The notes: a model not told the origin generated them from the letters alone. Counted from the first letter of the stretch, positions 52,137-61,542 are shown. The stretch: 63,791 nucleotides of DNA from JBBIWA01 sp037439425 (GCA_037439425.1 JBBIWA010000026.1:1-63791); one strand, 5' to 3'. Numbers and translations are program-made.

Positions 52137-53210
52137 ATGTGGTGGAAAATGCTGATGGTTCTCTTCATGCTAAGTTTGATAGCTGGTGAGCGCGCCGTTT
52201 TTCAGCCTCAGCCTGAGCTGCTGCAAGAGGCTCAGGCCAAAGTCAACTCAGCAGCAGTCAAGCTTCCGGTCGTGGTTTACGACAAGAAGACTGGGGGTAT
52301 CTATCGTGACCTGAAGCAGGAGAACTTCCATATCTTCGAGGATGGGGTCAGGCAGCAGATCACTCACTTCACACCTGTTTCGGGCTCAATCAAGCTGGTC
52401 CTCTTATTGGAGAATAATCGCCGGTTACGCGAAATTGATCGTGGTGACTTTCAACCGTTGATTGCTGACGTGGTAGCTGCCGCCTCGATCTTCGTCACCC
52501 ATCATCTGCAACCCGGCGATTATGTCGCTTTTGTCTCCTTTGATAACCGGCCGAAGGTGGAGAGCGATTTCACCGACAACGTCGGCCAACTGCGTCAGCA
52601 AGTGGTGCGCGTGGCTCAAGACCTGACCACTTTCTCTGAGAGCAGCCTCTATGACGCGCTTCTCTTCGTGCTCATGGGTGGCAGAGATCGGGATGGCAAT
52701 GAATACAAAGGGCTGGTGGAGGTTGAAGGGTGCACAGGCGTGTTACTTGTGGCTACCGGCTTTGATACCTTTAGCCGGGTGAACTTTGATCAGATGCTCA
52801 AGGTAGTCGAACGTGCTGGCGTACCTATCTACACTCTCGGCATCGGTGATTTGCTCTACAAACGCCTTGGCGACTGGCTTGCAGGCCCGGCCTCGCTCAG
52901 TTTTCTTCAGGCGGCTGCTACGTTGCGCGCCATCGCCGAGCACAGTGGTGGCCGGTACTACCCGGTGACGTTTGAGAGCCAGTTGCCCTCCACTTTGGGG
53001 GCTGTCTCAACCTTATTGCATAACCAATACAACCTTGGCTACACGCCAACCAATCCGCGCGCTCGAGGCAAGCAACGCAAGATCGAGATTCTGGTGGATG
53101 TAGATGGCGATGGGCGGCCAGACAATGAGAGGCTGATTGTCCAGTATCGCCGCAGCTATCACGAGCCGGAGGGAGAGGGAGATGAGTGGTCTATCAGCGG
53201 TCGTTTCTAG
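52137..53210 (+). CDS. VWFA-related secreted protein with degenerate MIDAS
   Basis: 357 residues from ATG 52137 (GAGAGGTGAG upstream). Signal segment MLMVLFMLSLIAGERAVF, then the family entry strand AAVKLPVVVYDKKTGGIYRD and NFHIFEDGVRQQITHF, and the ending NQYNLGYTPTNPRARGKQRK. Where the intact paralogue at 31.0 kb has DVSGSV, this protein reads LLLENNRRLREI, so the DxSxS metal site is absent. The fold is otherwise complete, suggesting loss of metal-dependent ligand binding. It is followed 85 bp later by the M48 protease gene. Confidence 0.82.
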   Translation: MWWKMLMVLFMLSLIAGERAVFQPQPELLQEAQAKVNSAAVKLPVVVYDKKTGGIYRDLKQENFHIFEDGVRQQITHFTPVSGSIKLVLLLENNRRLREIDRGDFQPLIADVVAAASIFVTHHLQPGDYVAFVSFDNRPKVESDFTDNVGQLRQQVVRVAQDLTTFSESSLYDALLFVLMGGRDRDGNEYKGLVEVEGCTGVLLVATGFDTFSRVNFDQMLKVVERAGVPIYTLGIGDLLYKRLGDWLAGPASLSFLQAAATLRAIAEHSGGRYYPVTFESQLPSTLGAVSTLLHNQYNLGYTPTNPRARGKQRKIEILVDVDGDGRPDNERLIVQYRRSYHEPEGEGDEWSISGRF

Positions 53211-53295
53211 GGCGTGAACTGCAGCCTTGATTGCTGGGCTTATCGTCAGCGGGCAAGACTTGCCATGCACTCACTGCGGGCAAAAGGAGGAGATT

Positions 53296-54687
53296 ATGAA
53301 ACCAGCATGGAGAAGAATCACAGCGGCAGCTCTTTCTATACTGCTTATCTGGCCGAAGGCCGATGGCGGCTTTCGGCCAGCTATGCCAACGCTGACAGAG
53401 CTGGTCAACAAACCCTATCTTGAACTGCTTGAGCTGGCTCCGGCGCTCAAGTTCTCGTCCAAAGAGGTCGAGAACTTCAGGCAACAGCTTGAGAAAGAGA
53501 AAGAGAGAGAAGAAAAGCGACTGGAACAGGCCGAGCAGCAACTGAAGAAGCAGGCCGAGCAAGCGCGCCAGCAGCTCCGTGAACTGAACAAACGCGCTTC
53601 GCGCGACAGCGAGGAGATGACGCTCCAGCGCCGCAAACTGCATTGCCAGATCCTCCAGCTTGAGAGCGAAATGCGCCAAAAGAAGACGGAGCGCGAACAG
53701 GGCGTGCCAGTCGCTTACGAGAATAAGCGTGCCAAGCTGGATCTGATCGAGCAGTGGCCTGCTAAAAAACGAGAGATCGAACAAGTCCTGGCTTCCGGGC
53801 GCGCCCGCGAGCGCCGCTATGGTGATGTCGAAGACATAGGGATCCGCAAAGTAGGTGAAGGGCAGGAGAAGGATATTAAGCTCGGCGAGGATGCGATCCG
53901 GGAGATGAAAGCCTATGGGCTGGTACCACCTGAAGTCGAAGACAAAGAACTCAAGGCTTACTTGCAACAGTTGGCTGATTCGATCGCAGCTAATTCTGAT
54001 CTCAAAGTCCCGCTGCGCGTGACGCTGCTTGCCAGCGAGGAGATCAATGCTTTTGCTTTGCCTGGCGGGTTTTTGTTTATTAACACCGGACTGATTGAGA
54101 AGGCTGAGATAGAGTCGGAGCTGGCTGGCGTGATCGCGCACGAGTTAGCGCACATAGCAGCGCGTCACGGTGCGCGGCTGATGAAGCGAGCTACGATTGC
54201 TAACATCATCTATCAAGCTGCCCAACTGGCTGCTGTCATCTTCACCGGGGGCGCTCTCGGCGTGGGAGCTTACTACGCTTTGCAATATGGCTTCTTCGGA
54301 TTGGGCATGGTACTCAATCTCGCGTTGCTAGGCGTGAGCCGCGACTACGAGACCGAAGCCGACCAGCTCGGTGTACAATACGCCTGGCGCGCCGGCTACG
54401 ATCCCAAAGGGTTCATCACCTTCTTCGACAAGATGGCCAGCGAAAAAGGCTACGTCAAATCTGCAAGCTTCTTCCGCACCCATCCCCCCTTCTTTGAGCG
54501 CATCGTCAGCACCTTCAGCGAGATCGCCTATTTGCCAGAGAAGAGAGGGCTGAAGGTAGACTCAAGCGAGTTTCACCAAGCCAAAGAGCGGCTCAGAAAG
54601 GTGATCGAAGAAAACCAGCAGGAGAGGAAGAAGCGACCGACACTCCGGCGCATGCCGGAATGCGAAGAGAAAAGCCCTCAGCCGTAG
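53296..54687 (+). CDS. M48-family metalloprotease with N-terminal coiled coil
   Basis: 463 residues from ATG 53296 (AAAGGAGG upstream). The signal region is followed by a long charged coiled coil (about 60-140, KEREEKRLEQAEQQLKKQAE). The M48 peptidase domain has HExxH in GVIAHELAHIAARH and the third ligand in RDYETEADQLGVQYAWRAG; two hydrophobic stretches lie between them. Its ending (KRGLKVDSSEFHQAKERLRK) is BepA/YfgC-like. Likely a periplasmic or membrane-bound quality-control protease. Converges with ftsH. Confidence 0.87.
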   Translation: MKPAWRRITAAALSILLIWPKADGGFRPAMPTLTELVNKPYLELLELAPALKFSSKEVENFRQQLEKEKEREEKRLEQAEQQLKKQAEQARQQLRELNKRASRDSEEMTLQRRKLHCQILQLESEMRQKKTEREQGVPVAYENKRAKLDLIEQWPAKKREIEQVLASGRARERRYGDVEDIGIRKVGEGQEKDIKLGEDAIREMKAYGLVPPEVEDKELKAYLQQLADSIAANSDLKVPLRVTLLASEEINAFALPGGFLFINTGLIEKAEIESELAGVIAHELAHIAARHGARLMKRATIANIIYQAAQLAAVIFTGGALGVGAYYALQYGFFGLGMVLNLALLGVSRDYETEADQLGVQYAWRAGYDPKGFITFFDKMASEKGYVKSASFFRTHPPFFERIVSTFSEIAYLPEKRGLKVDSSEFHQAKERLRKVIEENQQERKKRPTLRRMPECEEKSPQP

Positions 54688-54785
54688 AGCAATCAGACAG
54701 TCGTTGTGGGCCGGATAGCTGAGGCGATAGCTTCTGGCCCGCGCTGCTATAAAGAATTGGCCGCCAAGAAAGGGAAGTCCCAATC

Positions 54786-56174
54786 TCACCAGGCTTCACT
54801 GGAAGCGCTTACGGCGCTAGCTGGCGCTGCCAACAGCTTCTCCAGTTCACTGCGGTCAAGCGTCTCTTTGCGCATCAGCTCCTGAGCGATTCGCTCCAAC
54901 TCCTGGCGCCGCTCGGTGAGAAGGCTCTTCACGCGCTGATAAATTACCTCTATGATCTGGCGTGTCTCTTCGTCAATCAGCTCTGCCGTCCGCTCGCTGT
55001 AGTTGCGCTCTTCCGCCGCGAAGACTGAGGGTAAGTAGCGTGCCGCGAGCGGTCGTCCATAGGTCACTTGTCCGAGACGCTCGCTCATACCGAAACGCAT
55101 CACCATCTGGCGCGCCAGCTCCGAAGCGCGTTCCAGATCGTTGGCTGCGCCGGTTGAGATCACTCCATCGTAGACGATTTCCTCAGCCGCACGCCCGCCC
55201 AGCATCACCGCGATCTGGTCTTCCAGCTCCGGTTTGGTCATCAAATATTTCTCCTGCGTTGGCAGTTGTAGAGTATGGCCTAAAGCCCCAATCGAGCGCG
55301 GTATGATCGAGACTCGATCTACCGGATCAGCGTGGTGGACCGAGAGCGCCACCAGCGTGTGGCCGGATTCGTGATAAGCGACGCGCTCTTTCTCCGCAGC
55401 ACTCATCACCCCTCTCCTCTTCTCCAAACCAAGCATGACGCGATCAATCGCTTCTTCCAGATCGCGCATCTCGACTGCCGGAGCGTCACGTCGCGCAGCT
55501 AGCAGCGCCGCTTCGTTGATCACATTGGCCAAATCTGCCCCGACCATTCCAGCTGTCCGTGCTGCTATGGTCTTTAAATCAACCTCAGCGCTGAGCTTGA
55601 CACTGCGTGCGTGCACCTTGAGGATCGCTTCGCGCCCTCCTACGTCCGGACGATCAATCACCACCTGACGATCAAAGCGCCCTGCACGCAGCAGCGCCGG
55701 ATCGAGCACTTCGGGTGTATTGGTCGCTGCCATGATGATGACTCCCTTTGAGGTGTCAAAGCCGTCCATCTCCACTAGCAATTGGTTAAGTGTCTGCTCG
55801 CGTTCATCGTGGCTCATTACCAGGCCGCGCCCAGCCGAGCGCGATTTGCCGATCGCGTCGAGCTCGTCAATGAAGATGATGCAAGGGGCTTTCTGCTTAG
55901 CCTGTTCAAAGAGATCACGAACGCGAGCGGCGCCTATGCCGACGAACATCTCGACAAACTCTGAGCCTGAAATCGAGAAGAAGGGAACACCTGCTTCACC
56001 GGCGACAGCTTTGGCCAGGTATGTCTTGCCCACGCCAGGCGGGCCTACGAGCAATAGGCCTTTCGGGATCCGCCCGCCCAGTTGCTGATACTTCTGCGGA
56101 TTTTTGAGAAAGTCCACGACCTCGACCAGCTCTGCTTCGGCTTCGTCCACACCAGCCACATCTTCAAAAGTCAC
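54786..56174 (-). CDS. ftsH: FtsH-like AAA+ protease, catalytic part
   Basis: 462 residues as read, beginning with GTG at 56174 (MTFEDVAGVDEAEAELVEVV). Intact AAA+ module: Walker A GPPGVGKT (44-51), Walker B IIFIDELDAIG (about 98-108), SRH ATNTPEVLDPALLRAGRFDR; and M41 zinc protease YHESGHTLVALSV (HExxH near residue 265). FtsH degrades membrane and regulatory proteins. The membrane anchor encoded upstream is broken (separate entry), so this copy would be cytosolic if translated alone from the GTG, which lacks a clear ribosome-binding site. Confidence 0.85.
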   Translation of the reverse strand: MTFEDVAGVDEAEAELVEVVDFLKNPQKYQQLGGRIPKGLLLVGPPGVGKTYLAKAVAGEAGVPFFSISGSEFVEMFVGIGAARVRDLFEQAKQKAPCIIFIDELDAIGKSRSAGRGLVMSHDEREQTLNQLLVEMDGFDTSKGVIIMAATNTPEVLDPALLRAGRFDRQVVIDRPDVGGREAILKVHARSVKLSAEVDLKTIAARTAGMVGADLANVINEAALLAARRDAPAVEMRDLEEAIDRVMLGLEKRRGVMSAAEKERVAYHESGHTLVALSVHHADPVDRVSIIPRSIGALGHTLQLPTQEKYLMTKPELEDQIAVMLGGRAAEEIVYDGVISTGAANDLERASELARQMVMRFGMSERLGQVTYGRPLAARYLPSVFAAEERNYSERTAELIDEETRQIIEVIYQRVKSLLTERRQELERIAQELMRKETLDRSELEKLLAAPASAVSASSEAW

Positions 56175-56666
56175 TTTGGACTGCGTCGATTGATCTTATA
56201 TCTTGGCGCGGTTTTTACCGAAGGTGAGTGGCCCGGTTCCACTCTGGCTGATGCGCCACAACCCGATGCTGTAGATAAAAAGATGAGAAGCAATGGCAAC
56301 ATCCATCCTAAGAGAAAATCCCTCAGCCAGGAACGCGGCTCGATGCGGCCGGAGAATTTGACTTGATGCGTCTCCAGGTCTTTAAGCAGCTCGGTCTCCT
56401 CAATGCCGGGCAGGCGAGTTGCCACGATCGTGCGATTACCGCCGTGGGCTTGAGCCGCCTCTTCCTTCAGCAGTCCAATTAACTCCTGCTCGGTGATATT
56501 GACTTCAGCCACTTGGTTGGCCCGCCCGAGCAGTGAGAAATTCACTGTAAGAGAGTTGTCGGGGGCGCGGCGGCGCAACGGCGCTCTGAATCAAGTAAAA
56601 GATCCCGGCAGCCACCAGCAGGTAGATCAGTGTGAAGCTCCACTGGCGCTTGGTAAGTCGTTGCAT
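56175..56666 (-). pseudogene. ftsH: N-terminal membrane-anchor part of ftsH, with three lesions
   Basis: ATG 56666 (GAAAGGGGG upstream) opens MQRLTKRQWSFTLIYLLVAA, a normal FtsH first TM, then PRQLSYSEFLTARAGQ. A frame change near 56514-56530 is needed to continue with VAEVNITEQELIGLLKEEAA (periplasmic domain). A second frame change near the A-run at 56276-56281 joins LLGWMLPLLLIF to IYSIGLWRISQSGTGPLTFG. Then TAA at 56196-56198 stands where AKI(Y)DQSTQ is expected; one base (TAC to TAA) makes the stop. So the full-length FtsH reading frame exists only with three corrections. Confidence 0.85.
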
Positions 56667-56711
56667 GAAATCCCCCTTTCAAGGTAATCATCACTTGCGA
56701 GCTATCTGGTC

Positions 56712-56990
56712 TCATCTGGCGCGAGTAAGGAACAATCTTAGGCCCAATAGCCCCTTGCGCCTGGCCCTTAGCCCTTTCACTCTGGTTCTTTGTTCTAGTA
56801 TCTGCCTGACTGGCTCGTACCTACTGCGACTTTCTCGTAGCCACTGGGGGAGCTTCTCGAAGAGAGTAGCACCAGCTAGCCAGATTGCCAGAGTTGCGCT
56901 CAGGAAAAGAGAGACGCAGAGTATCACCCCTAGCCATAGTAGCAAAATTACCAGCGCAAGGAAGATTGCCAGATTAAACCCCTCCATCAT
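56712..56990 (-). CDS. Small two-TM membrane protein
   Basis: 92 residues: two hydrophobic segments (FNLAIFLALVILLLWLGVIL and SLFLSATLAIWLAGATLF) then a very basic tail (RVKGLRARRKGLLGLRLFLT). It ends 45 bp before the original ftsH start on the same strand, so likely its operon partner; possibly a substrate or regulator, but no family is recognised. A second ATG directly follows the first. Confidence 0.6.
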   Translation of the reverse strand: MMEGFNLAIFLALVILLLWLGVILCVSLFLSATLAIWLAGATLFEKLPQWLRESRSRYEPVRQILEQRTRVKGLRARRKGLLGLRLFLTRAR

Positions 56991-57164
56991 TGCCGTGGCC
57001 TCCCTGCTTTGACTTGTTTTCTCAGTACTCTGTCAAGAAAGGCTACGGTATTCCAAGTGCCTATTGGGCGAGTCAAGCGACTTTTCTGATCCAAGAGTGT
57101 CAGGCGACAAGTGGGCAGTTACGAGAGCCAATTGCGGATGTGCCTTTTTCTGATCACAGGCATT

Positions 57165-57184
57165 GAGAGCAGATCTCTGCTCTC
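57165..57184. other. Perfect palindrome gagagcagatctctgctctc
   Basis: 9-bp arms around a two-base centre, between mreB and the small membrane protein gene. Possible operator or processing hairpin; no T-run follows. Confidence 0.4.
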
Positions 57185-57283
57185 GCTCCTAGCAAATTAG
57201 TGCCCCCAAATGGAGATAATTTCTCACTCGCCACCTCTCACTTTAAAGTTTTGACCGACCACTTAGCGAAAGATTTCTCTGCT

Positions 57284-58390
57284 CTATCCAGCAGTTACGA
57301 CACCGGGTGTGTGAGCCGCGCTCACCAATGGCCACTGCGGAGCTGCGACCTTTTGCTCAAGCAGGCGGCCTGCTCCGCGCACTACTGCCAAGAGCGGTTC
57401 TGAGGCCAGCCGGACCTTAAGACCGACTGCTCGATTGAGTTGTTCAGGTAAGCCGGGAAACTGCGCGCCACCGCCCGTCATCACCAGACCTGAATCGAGT
57501 AGATCGGCCGAGACCTCTGGTGGTAATATCTCCAGCGTTGCTTGTACGGCTCGGATAATCTCTTTCACCACTGGCTCGACCGCCGCTTGGATCTCCTCGC
57601 CCCTCACCACTATCTTGGCGGGCATTCTCTTGATCAAGCTCCACCCGCCAACTTCAAATTCGCCCTGATTCGGTTCTCTTGCACTCGAACTGAAGGCGAG
57701 CTTGAGACTTTCGGCTGTTCCTTCTCCCACCTCCAGGCTGTATCCCTGGCGCAGGTAACGAGCAATGGCGCGATCCATCTCCACCCCACCCAGACGCAGA
57801 GTGGAGAGGTGAATCAATCCGTTGGGGCTTAAGACAGCTATGTCTGTCGTCCCACCACCGATATCGATCACCATCGAAGCGCGCAGAGCATTCTCGCCCA
57901 GCCCTGCTCCAGCAGCCGCAGCAACCGGTTCTTCAATAAAAGTGACCTGCCGGGCGCCAGCACAGTAAGCTGCCTCTTCCACAGCGCGACGCTCTACCTG
58001 AGTGATCTGGCCTGGCACGCAGATTAGCAAGCGCGGGCTTAAGAGGCAAGAGCGCGAGTAGACGCGGCGAATGAAGCCAGCAAGCATCTTTTCTGCGGCC
58101 TCGTAATGGGCAATCACCCCCTCCCTGAGTGGAGGCACCACACGGATTGAAGCGGGCGCGCGCCCGATCATCAGTTTCGCTTCATGTCCCAGAGCCACCA
58201 CCTGAGCATTGCGCGCGCTGAAAGCGATCACTGACGGCTCATTGAGCACAATCCCGCGCCCTGGCATGTAGATCAACGTGTTGGTGGTCCCCAGATCAAT
58301 GGCCAGATCGCTGATGAAGGATCGGCGAAAGCTTTGCCTGGCTAATGCGCCCAGGAGCTTGATCTTTGCTCTCCAATCTACGTTTCTCAT
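57284..58390 (-). CDS. mreB: Rod-shape-determining actin homologue MreB
   Basis: 368 residues. Actin-fold motifs: phosphate-1 LAIDLGTTNTLIY (about 29-41), MVIDIGGGTTDIAVLSP (phosphate-2), the connecting EEPVAAAAGAGL and adenosine motif GLVMTGGGAQFPGLPEQ. MreB filaments guide side-wall peptidoglycan synthesis. An N-terminal 28-residue basic extension (RAKIKLLGALARQSFRRSF) could be a membrane-binding helix. No mreC/mreD follows in the window, which is unusual, since they generally lie next to mreB. Confidence 0.88.
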   Translation of the reverse strand: MRNVDWRAKIKLLGALARQSFRRSFISDLAIDLGTTNTLIYMPGRGIVLNEPSVIAFSARNAQVVALGHEAKLMIGRAPASIRVVPPLREGVIAHYEAAEKMLAGFIRRVYSRSCLLSPRLLICVPGQITQVERRAVEEAAYCAGARQVTFIEEPVAAAAGAGLGENALRASMVIDIGGGTTDIAVLSPNGLIHLSTLRLGGVEMDRAIARYLRQGYSLEVGEGTAESLKLAFSSSAREPNQGEFEVGGWSLIKRMPAKIVVRGEEIQAAVEPVVKEIIRAVQATLEILPPEVSADLLDSGLVMTGGGAQFPGLPEQLNRAVGLKVRLASEPLLAVVRGAGRLLEQKVAAPQWPLVSAAHTPGVVTAG

Positions 58391-58788
58391 TTCCCCGCAT
58401 GTAGCTGCGCCGCCTCTTCTGGAATTAGACCCTCTTCATTTGACCCGCGACAGTTGGCTCACTACGCCACCGACCACCGTGGTAGCTCCACCTGGCTGCG
58501 GCTTTGAGCAGCGTCCCAACTGAGGCAAATTGCACAGCACATCTTGGCTAGGTTGTGGCAGTGCAAGTAGAGTGCCACGAGTGCAACAAAGATGGGGGAG
58601 CAAAAGTTGGCAGGGCAGGTGAATTTAGCTTCGCTGCAGAGAGCAGTGGCTGAGGCAGAATGGCAATTTCCATTCTGGCAAATTTGTAATGATTAGTGCT
58701 GCTATGGAATTAGGTTGGCAGCCTTCTCATCCCGATCGCAGGAGGCGATCTGAATAACTCTTCACTTGCTGCCTCTTAGCTGCATCGC
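58391..58788. other. 398-bp intergenic region
   Basis: Between mreB and the DHH gene, both minus strand. It should hold the mreB promoter. Only a small palindrome (accaccgtggt near 58476) was noticed; no gene. Confidence 0.4.
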
Positions 58789-59913
58789 CTACACCCCTAG
58801 CTTGGCCCAGAGCTTGCGCTTGATCTGCTCGTCGTACAAGCGCCACTTCCAACGCATGAACTCTTCGTCGTAACTACCAGCCAGAAAGCCAATGGGGATT
58901 TCGAACCCGCCAGCTTCGCGCCGGCCACCGCCATAGAAATGTCCTGGCGCAGCCCCGCCAAGCGCTTCTTTGAGGAAAGTGTCCGGATTGAGCGTTGGTT
59001 TGCGGGTGCGCAAGCTGCCGATAATTAATTCACGCTCGCCTGCCTTTGAGACCAGGCCGTAGACGATGGCGGTATGGACATTCTCCTCGGTGAGGAGAAA
59101 ATCGGCCGCTTGTGGAATCGCATCGCGATCATCGTAGCGCAGATAGCCGACTCCCGCAATGCTGTAATTGTCGCGCACCACCCGAGACTCAAGCGCTGCT
59201 TTGATCACGTCCATAGTATTTCGCGAGCGTTGATTGGAAAGAATTGCTGCCAGTGAGACTTGATCCACGAACTCAGCCAAGTAAGCTGCCGCGAGAAAAT
59301 CGGCGCGCCCGGCACGGATCAATCCGCCTGTCTCGCTTCTGATCCCATGCATCAAGGCGGTCGCCAATCGTTCATGATCGGCGTTGGCTCGCTCCAGAGG
59401 CAGCAATCCACTTTCCAGATACTCAGTGTAGATGCTCGCCGTCGCACTGGCGCTGGAGCGGATGTCAACAAAAGGGGCTTCAATCAGTCCTTGTGGCTCG
59501 TGATGGTCAATGATGGCCAGCACGGGCACCCCCGCTGCTTGCAGCCTCTCGGTCAGGCCAGTGGTCGTCCCTTGCGTGTCAACGAAGATGCTTCCCTGGT
59601 AACGCTTGAGGCTGTCGTGTTCCTGAATGCGAACAAGCTGAATCTTGAGCAGCTCGACCAGGGCGATATTTTCCAGATGACTGATCGCGCCATCGTAGGC
59701 AATGTCGCACTCGATCTCGAAGCGCGCCGCGATATTCTGGTGGGCCAGTGCCGAGGAGATCGCATCTGGGTCGGGAAAGCTTTGTAGCACGATAATATGA
59801 CGTTGGCCGCGGTGAGCTTCCAGCAGTGCAGCGAGCTGTTCCGCCTTCGTCTCTTTGCTTGCCTCTGCTACTGGCGGAGCCTCACGCAGTCTCATTCTTT
59901 CACTGGTGCTCAT
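58789..59913 (-). CDS. DHH-family phosphoesterase (NrnA-like)
   Basis: 374 residues. DHH domain: SFPDPDAISSALAHQ (metal Asp pair), VDTQGTTTGL and IIDHHEPQG, the DHH motif. The C-terminal DHHA1 domain ends with GGGRREAGGFEIP, the nucleotide-binding GGGH-like loop (GGGRR here). NrnA-type proteins degrade nanoRNA and pAp to mononucleotides. Start ATG 59913. An extra N-terminal ~45 residues precede the fold. Stand-alone minus-strand gene. Confidence 0.82.
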   Translation of the reverse strand: MSTSERMRLREAPPVAEASKETKAEQLAALLEAHRGQRHIIVLQSFPDPDAISSALAHQNIAARFEIECDIAYDGAISHLENIALVELLKIQLVRIQEHDSLKRYQGSIFVDTQGTTTGLTERLQAAGVPVLAIIDHHEPQGLIEAPFVDIRSSASATASIYTEYLESGLLPLERANADHERLATALMHGIRSETGGLIRAGRADFLAAAYLAEFVDQVSLAAILSNQRSRNTMDVIKAALESRVVRDNYSIAGVGYLRYDDRDAIPQAADFLLTEENVHTAIVYGLVSKAGERELIIGSLRTRKPTLNPDTFLKEALGGAAPGHFYGGGRREAGGFEIPIGFLAGSYDEEFMRWKWRLYDEQIKRKLWAKLGV

Positions 59914-60344
59914 AATTTGCCTTGAGCCCTCAAATTTAAGGTATCAGATTTAGGATTTACAGACCCAATTCCTGCTAGAGGAGCACACCAGCAGCTTAGC
60001 ATATCACAGGGCTCTCTGCCAGCTTTGTCCCGGCCAGAGGGGCACTTCACCATAGTAGGGCTCGGTCCCGAAAGCCTACGTGGCCGTCCCTGCGGGGCTT
60101 GGGGTACTGGGGGAGCGCCTTTCCCAGAGCGTGAGTCTAGTGTCTGCCGCCCCTTCCGGGGCTGACCGCTGGCTGAGCTCTCTTCCGGCACCCTACGATA
60201 AAGACTTGCACCCTCCGGCCAGGCGGATCATCGAGCTATCAATTCCGTGAAAGGGGAGTGGCCCGCTTTAGCTGGCCGCAGTTGCCAACAGTCCTTGTGC
60301 CCCTGGTTTTCTGCCTCACTGGCCGAGGAGAAATCATCTGAGGA
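59914..60344. repeat. 431-bp region with palindromic repeats
   Basis: Contains GC-rich hairpins (gcccct-tcc-ggggc near 60150, gtccctgcgggg near 60092) like the dispersed palindromes elsewhere, but no gene. Nothing else is recognised. Confidence 0.45.
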
Positions 60345-60875
60345 CTACTGCGCGACACGGACACGCGCGGGGCGGAGTATCTCATTGTCCCAGCGATAAC
60401 CTTGACTCATTTCGTCAAGCACGGTTCCTGGCGCTCTCTCACTGCTTTTGACTGAATCCACCGCTTCGTGCAGCGCCGGGTCAAAGGGCTGTCCTAGACT
60501 CTCGAAAGGAGTCACCCCCTGTGCAGCCAGCACGCTGGTGAGCCGCTGCTGCATCGCTCTTAATCCCTCGAGTATGGATTGAGGATTGCTCTCCAGGTGT
60601 TTCAGTATGCATTCGAAATCATCAATCAGCTCCAGTAGCGCCAGAACCAGTTCGCGTTTACCCGCGTGGGCTGCGTTGGCGCGTTCACGCTCGATGCGGC
60701 GGCGGTAGTTGTCGAACTCAGCCAGGACACGCAAATACATCTCGTGCTCGCGGCGCAGTTCCTCTTTAAGCTGAGCGAGTTCTGCTTCAAGCCGCTCGCG
60801 CTCGGCTGATATCGCATTGCCAGCCCGCATCACTGCGCTGCTGTCTGCTTGAGTATCTACTCCCGCCTCTCTCAT
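60345..60875 (-). CDS. grpE: GrpE nucleotide exchange factor
   Basis: 176 residues. An N-terminal helical dimerisation region is followed by the family core AEFDNYRRRIERERANAAHA, LLELIDDFECILKH and the beta-domain ending PFDPALHEAVDSV... EMSQGYRWDNEILRPARVRV. GrpE releases ADP from DnaK. dnaK and dnaJ are not next to it here; hsp20 follows upstream on the same strand, groESL lies beyond. Confidence 0.93.
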   Translation of the reverse strand: MREAGVDTQADSSAVMRAGNAISAERERLEAELAQLKEELRREHEMYLRVLAEFDNYRRRIERERANAAHAGKRELVLALLELIDDFECILKHLESNPQSILEGLRAMQQRLTSVLAAQGVTPFESLGQPFDPALHEAVDSVKSSERAPGTVLDEMSQGYRWDNEILRPARVRVAQ

Positions 60876-61025
60876 AGCGTTGCTCCTTCGCCATCACTGG
60901 CCGCCTCGGGCTTCTGCTGCGCGAGGCCATCTTCCTAGTCGCTTTGGTCATTTTCTGGTTCCTATATGGCAGGCGCGGCAAGGGGCAGGTGTAGCTAATG
61001 CCCTGAAGATACAGCTCCAGCCTCA

Positions 61026-61067
61026 GAAGAAAAAAGCGGGCGCAGACACCTACGCTGCCGCGCCCGC
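61026..61067 (-). terminator. Strong Rho-independent terminator of hsp20
   Basis: gcgggcgc (61036-61043) pairs with gcgcccgc (61060-61067); read on the minus strand, the stem is followed by TTTTTTCTTC. It lies 13 bp beyond the hsp20 stop. Confidence 0.9.
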
Positions 61068-61080
61068 AGAGGTGGTCTGA

Positions 61081-61542
61081 TCACTTGACTTTGACTTCGA
61101 TCTGCTTCGGCTGAGCTTCAGGACGCTTAGGCAGCATCAAGCGCAGCAGCCCATTCTGATATTCAGCGCTGACCTTATTGAGATCAATGTGGTTGGGCAG
61201 AGTGAAGCTGCGCGTGAAGCTGCCATAGCTGCGCTCAATTCGGTGATAGCCATCGCGCCTGTCCTCATGCTCGAGCTTGCGCTCACCGCTGACCGTGAGC
61301 ACATTGTTCTCCAGGTTGACTTGAATATCTTTCTTGTCCATGCCGGGCAACTCGAAGCTGATTTCAAGCGACTCCGGCGACTCGTAAATGTCAACTGCCG
61401 GAGACCAAGCTCCGGTCGCCAGTCCTTCTTCACCCCAGCCCCAGGAAGAGAAGGCATCCCGGAAAAGCTGGTTCACCCGGTCCTGAAGGCCCATAAACTC
61501 ACGGAACGGATCTACTCGCCTCAGTGCAGTTCCTACAGCCAT
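61081..61542 (-). CDS. hsp20: Small heat-shock protein Hsp20/alpha-crystallin
   Basis: 153 residues from ATG 61542 (MAVGTALRRVDPFREFMGLQ); GGAGG at 61551-61555 is ideally spaced for this ATG and too close for the upstream ATG 61548. The alpha-crystallin domain runs from about 45 (AVDIYESPESLEISFELPGM) to the AEYQNGLLRLMLPKR motif. It binds unfolding proteins without ATP. Divergent from groESL, with its own terminator. Confidence 0.93.
   Translation of the reverse strand: MAVGTALRRVDPFREFMGLQDRVNQLFRDAFSSWGWGEEGLATGAWSPAVDIYESPESLEISFELPGMDKKDIQVNLENNVLTVSGERKLEHEDRRDGYHRIERSYGSFTRSFTLPNHIDLNKVSAEYQNGLLRLMLPKRPEAQPKQIEVKVK

Noticed and set aside
53194..54141. 315-codon minus-strand frame opposite the M48 protease
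   Set aside because: Antisense of a coiled-coil coding region; leucine/phenylalanine-rich composition results from reversed Lys/Glu codons.
56171..56578. Independent 135-residue membrane protein upstream of ftsH
   Set aside because: It is the ftsH periplasmic domain read in a shifted frame; its first and last segments are out-of-frame sequence.
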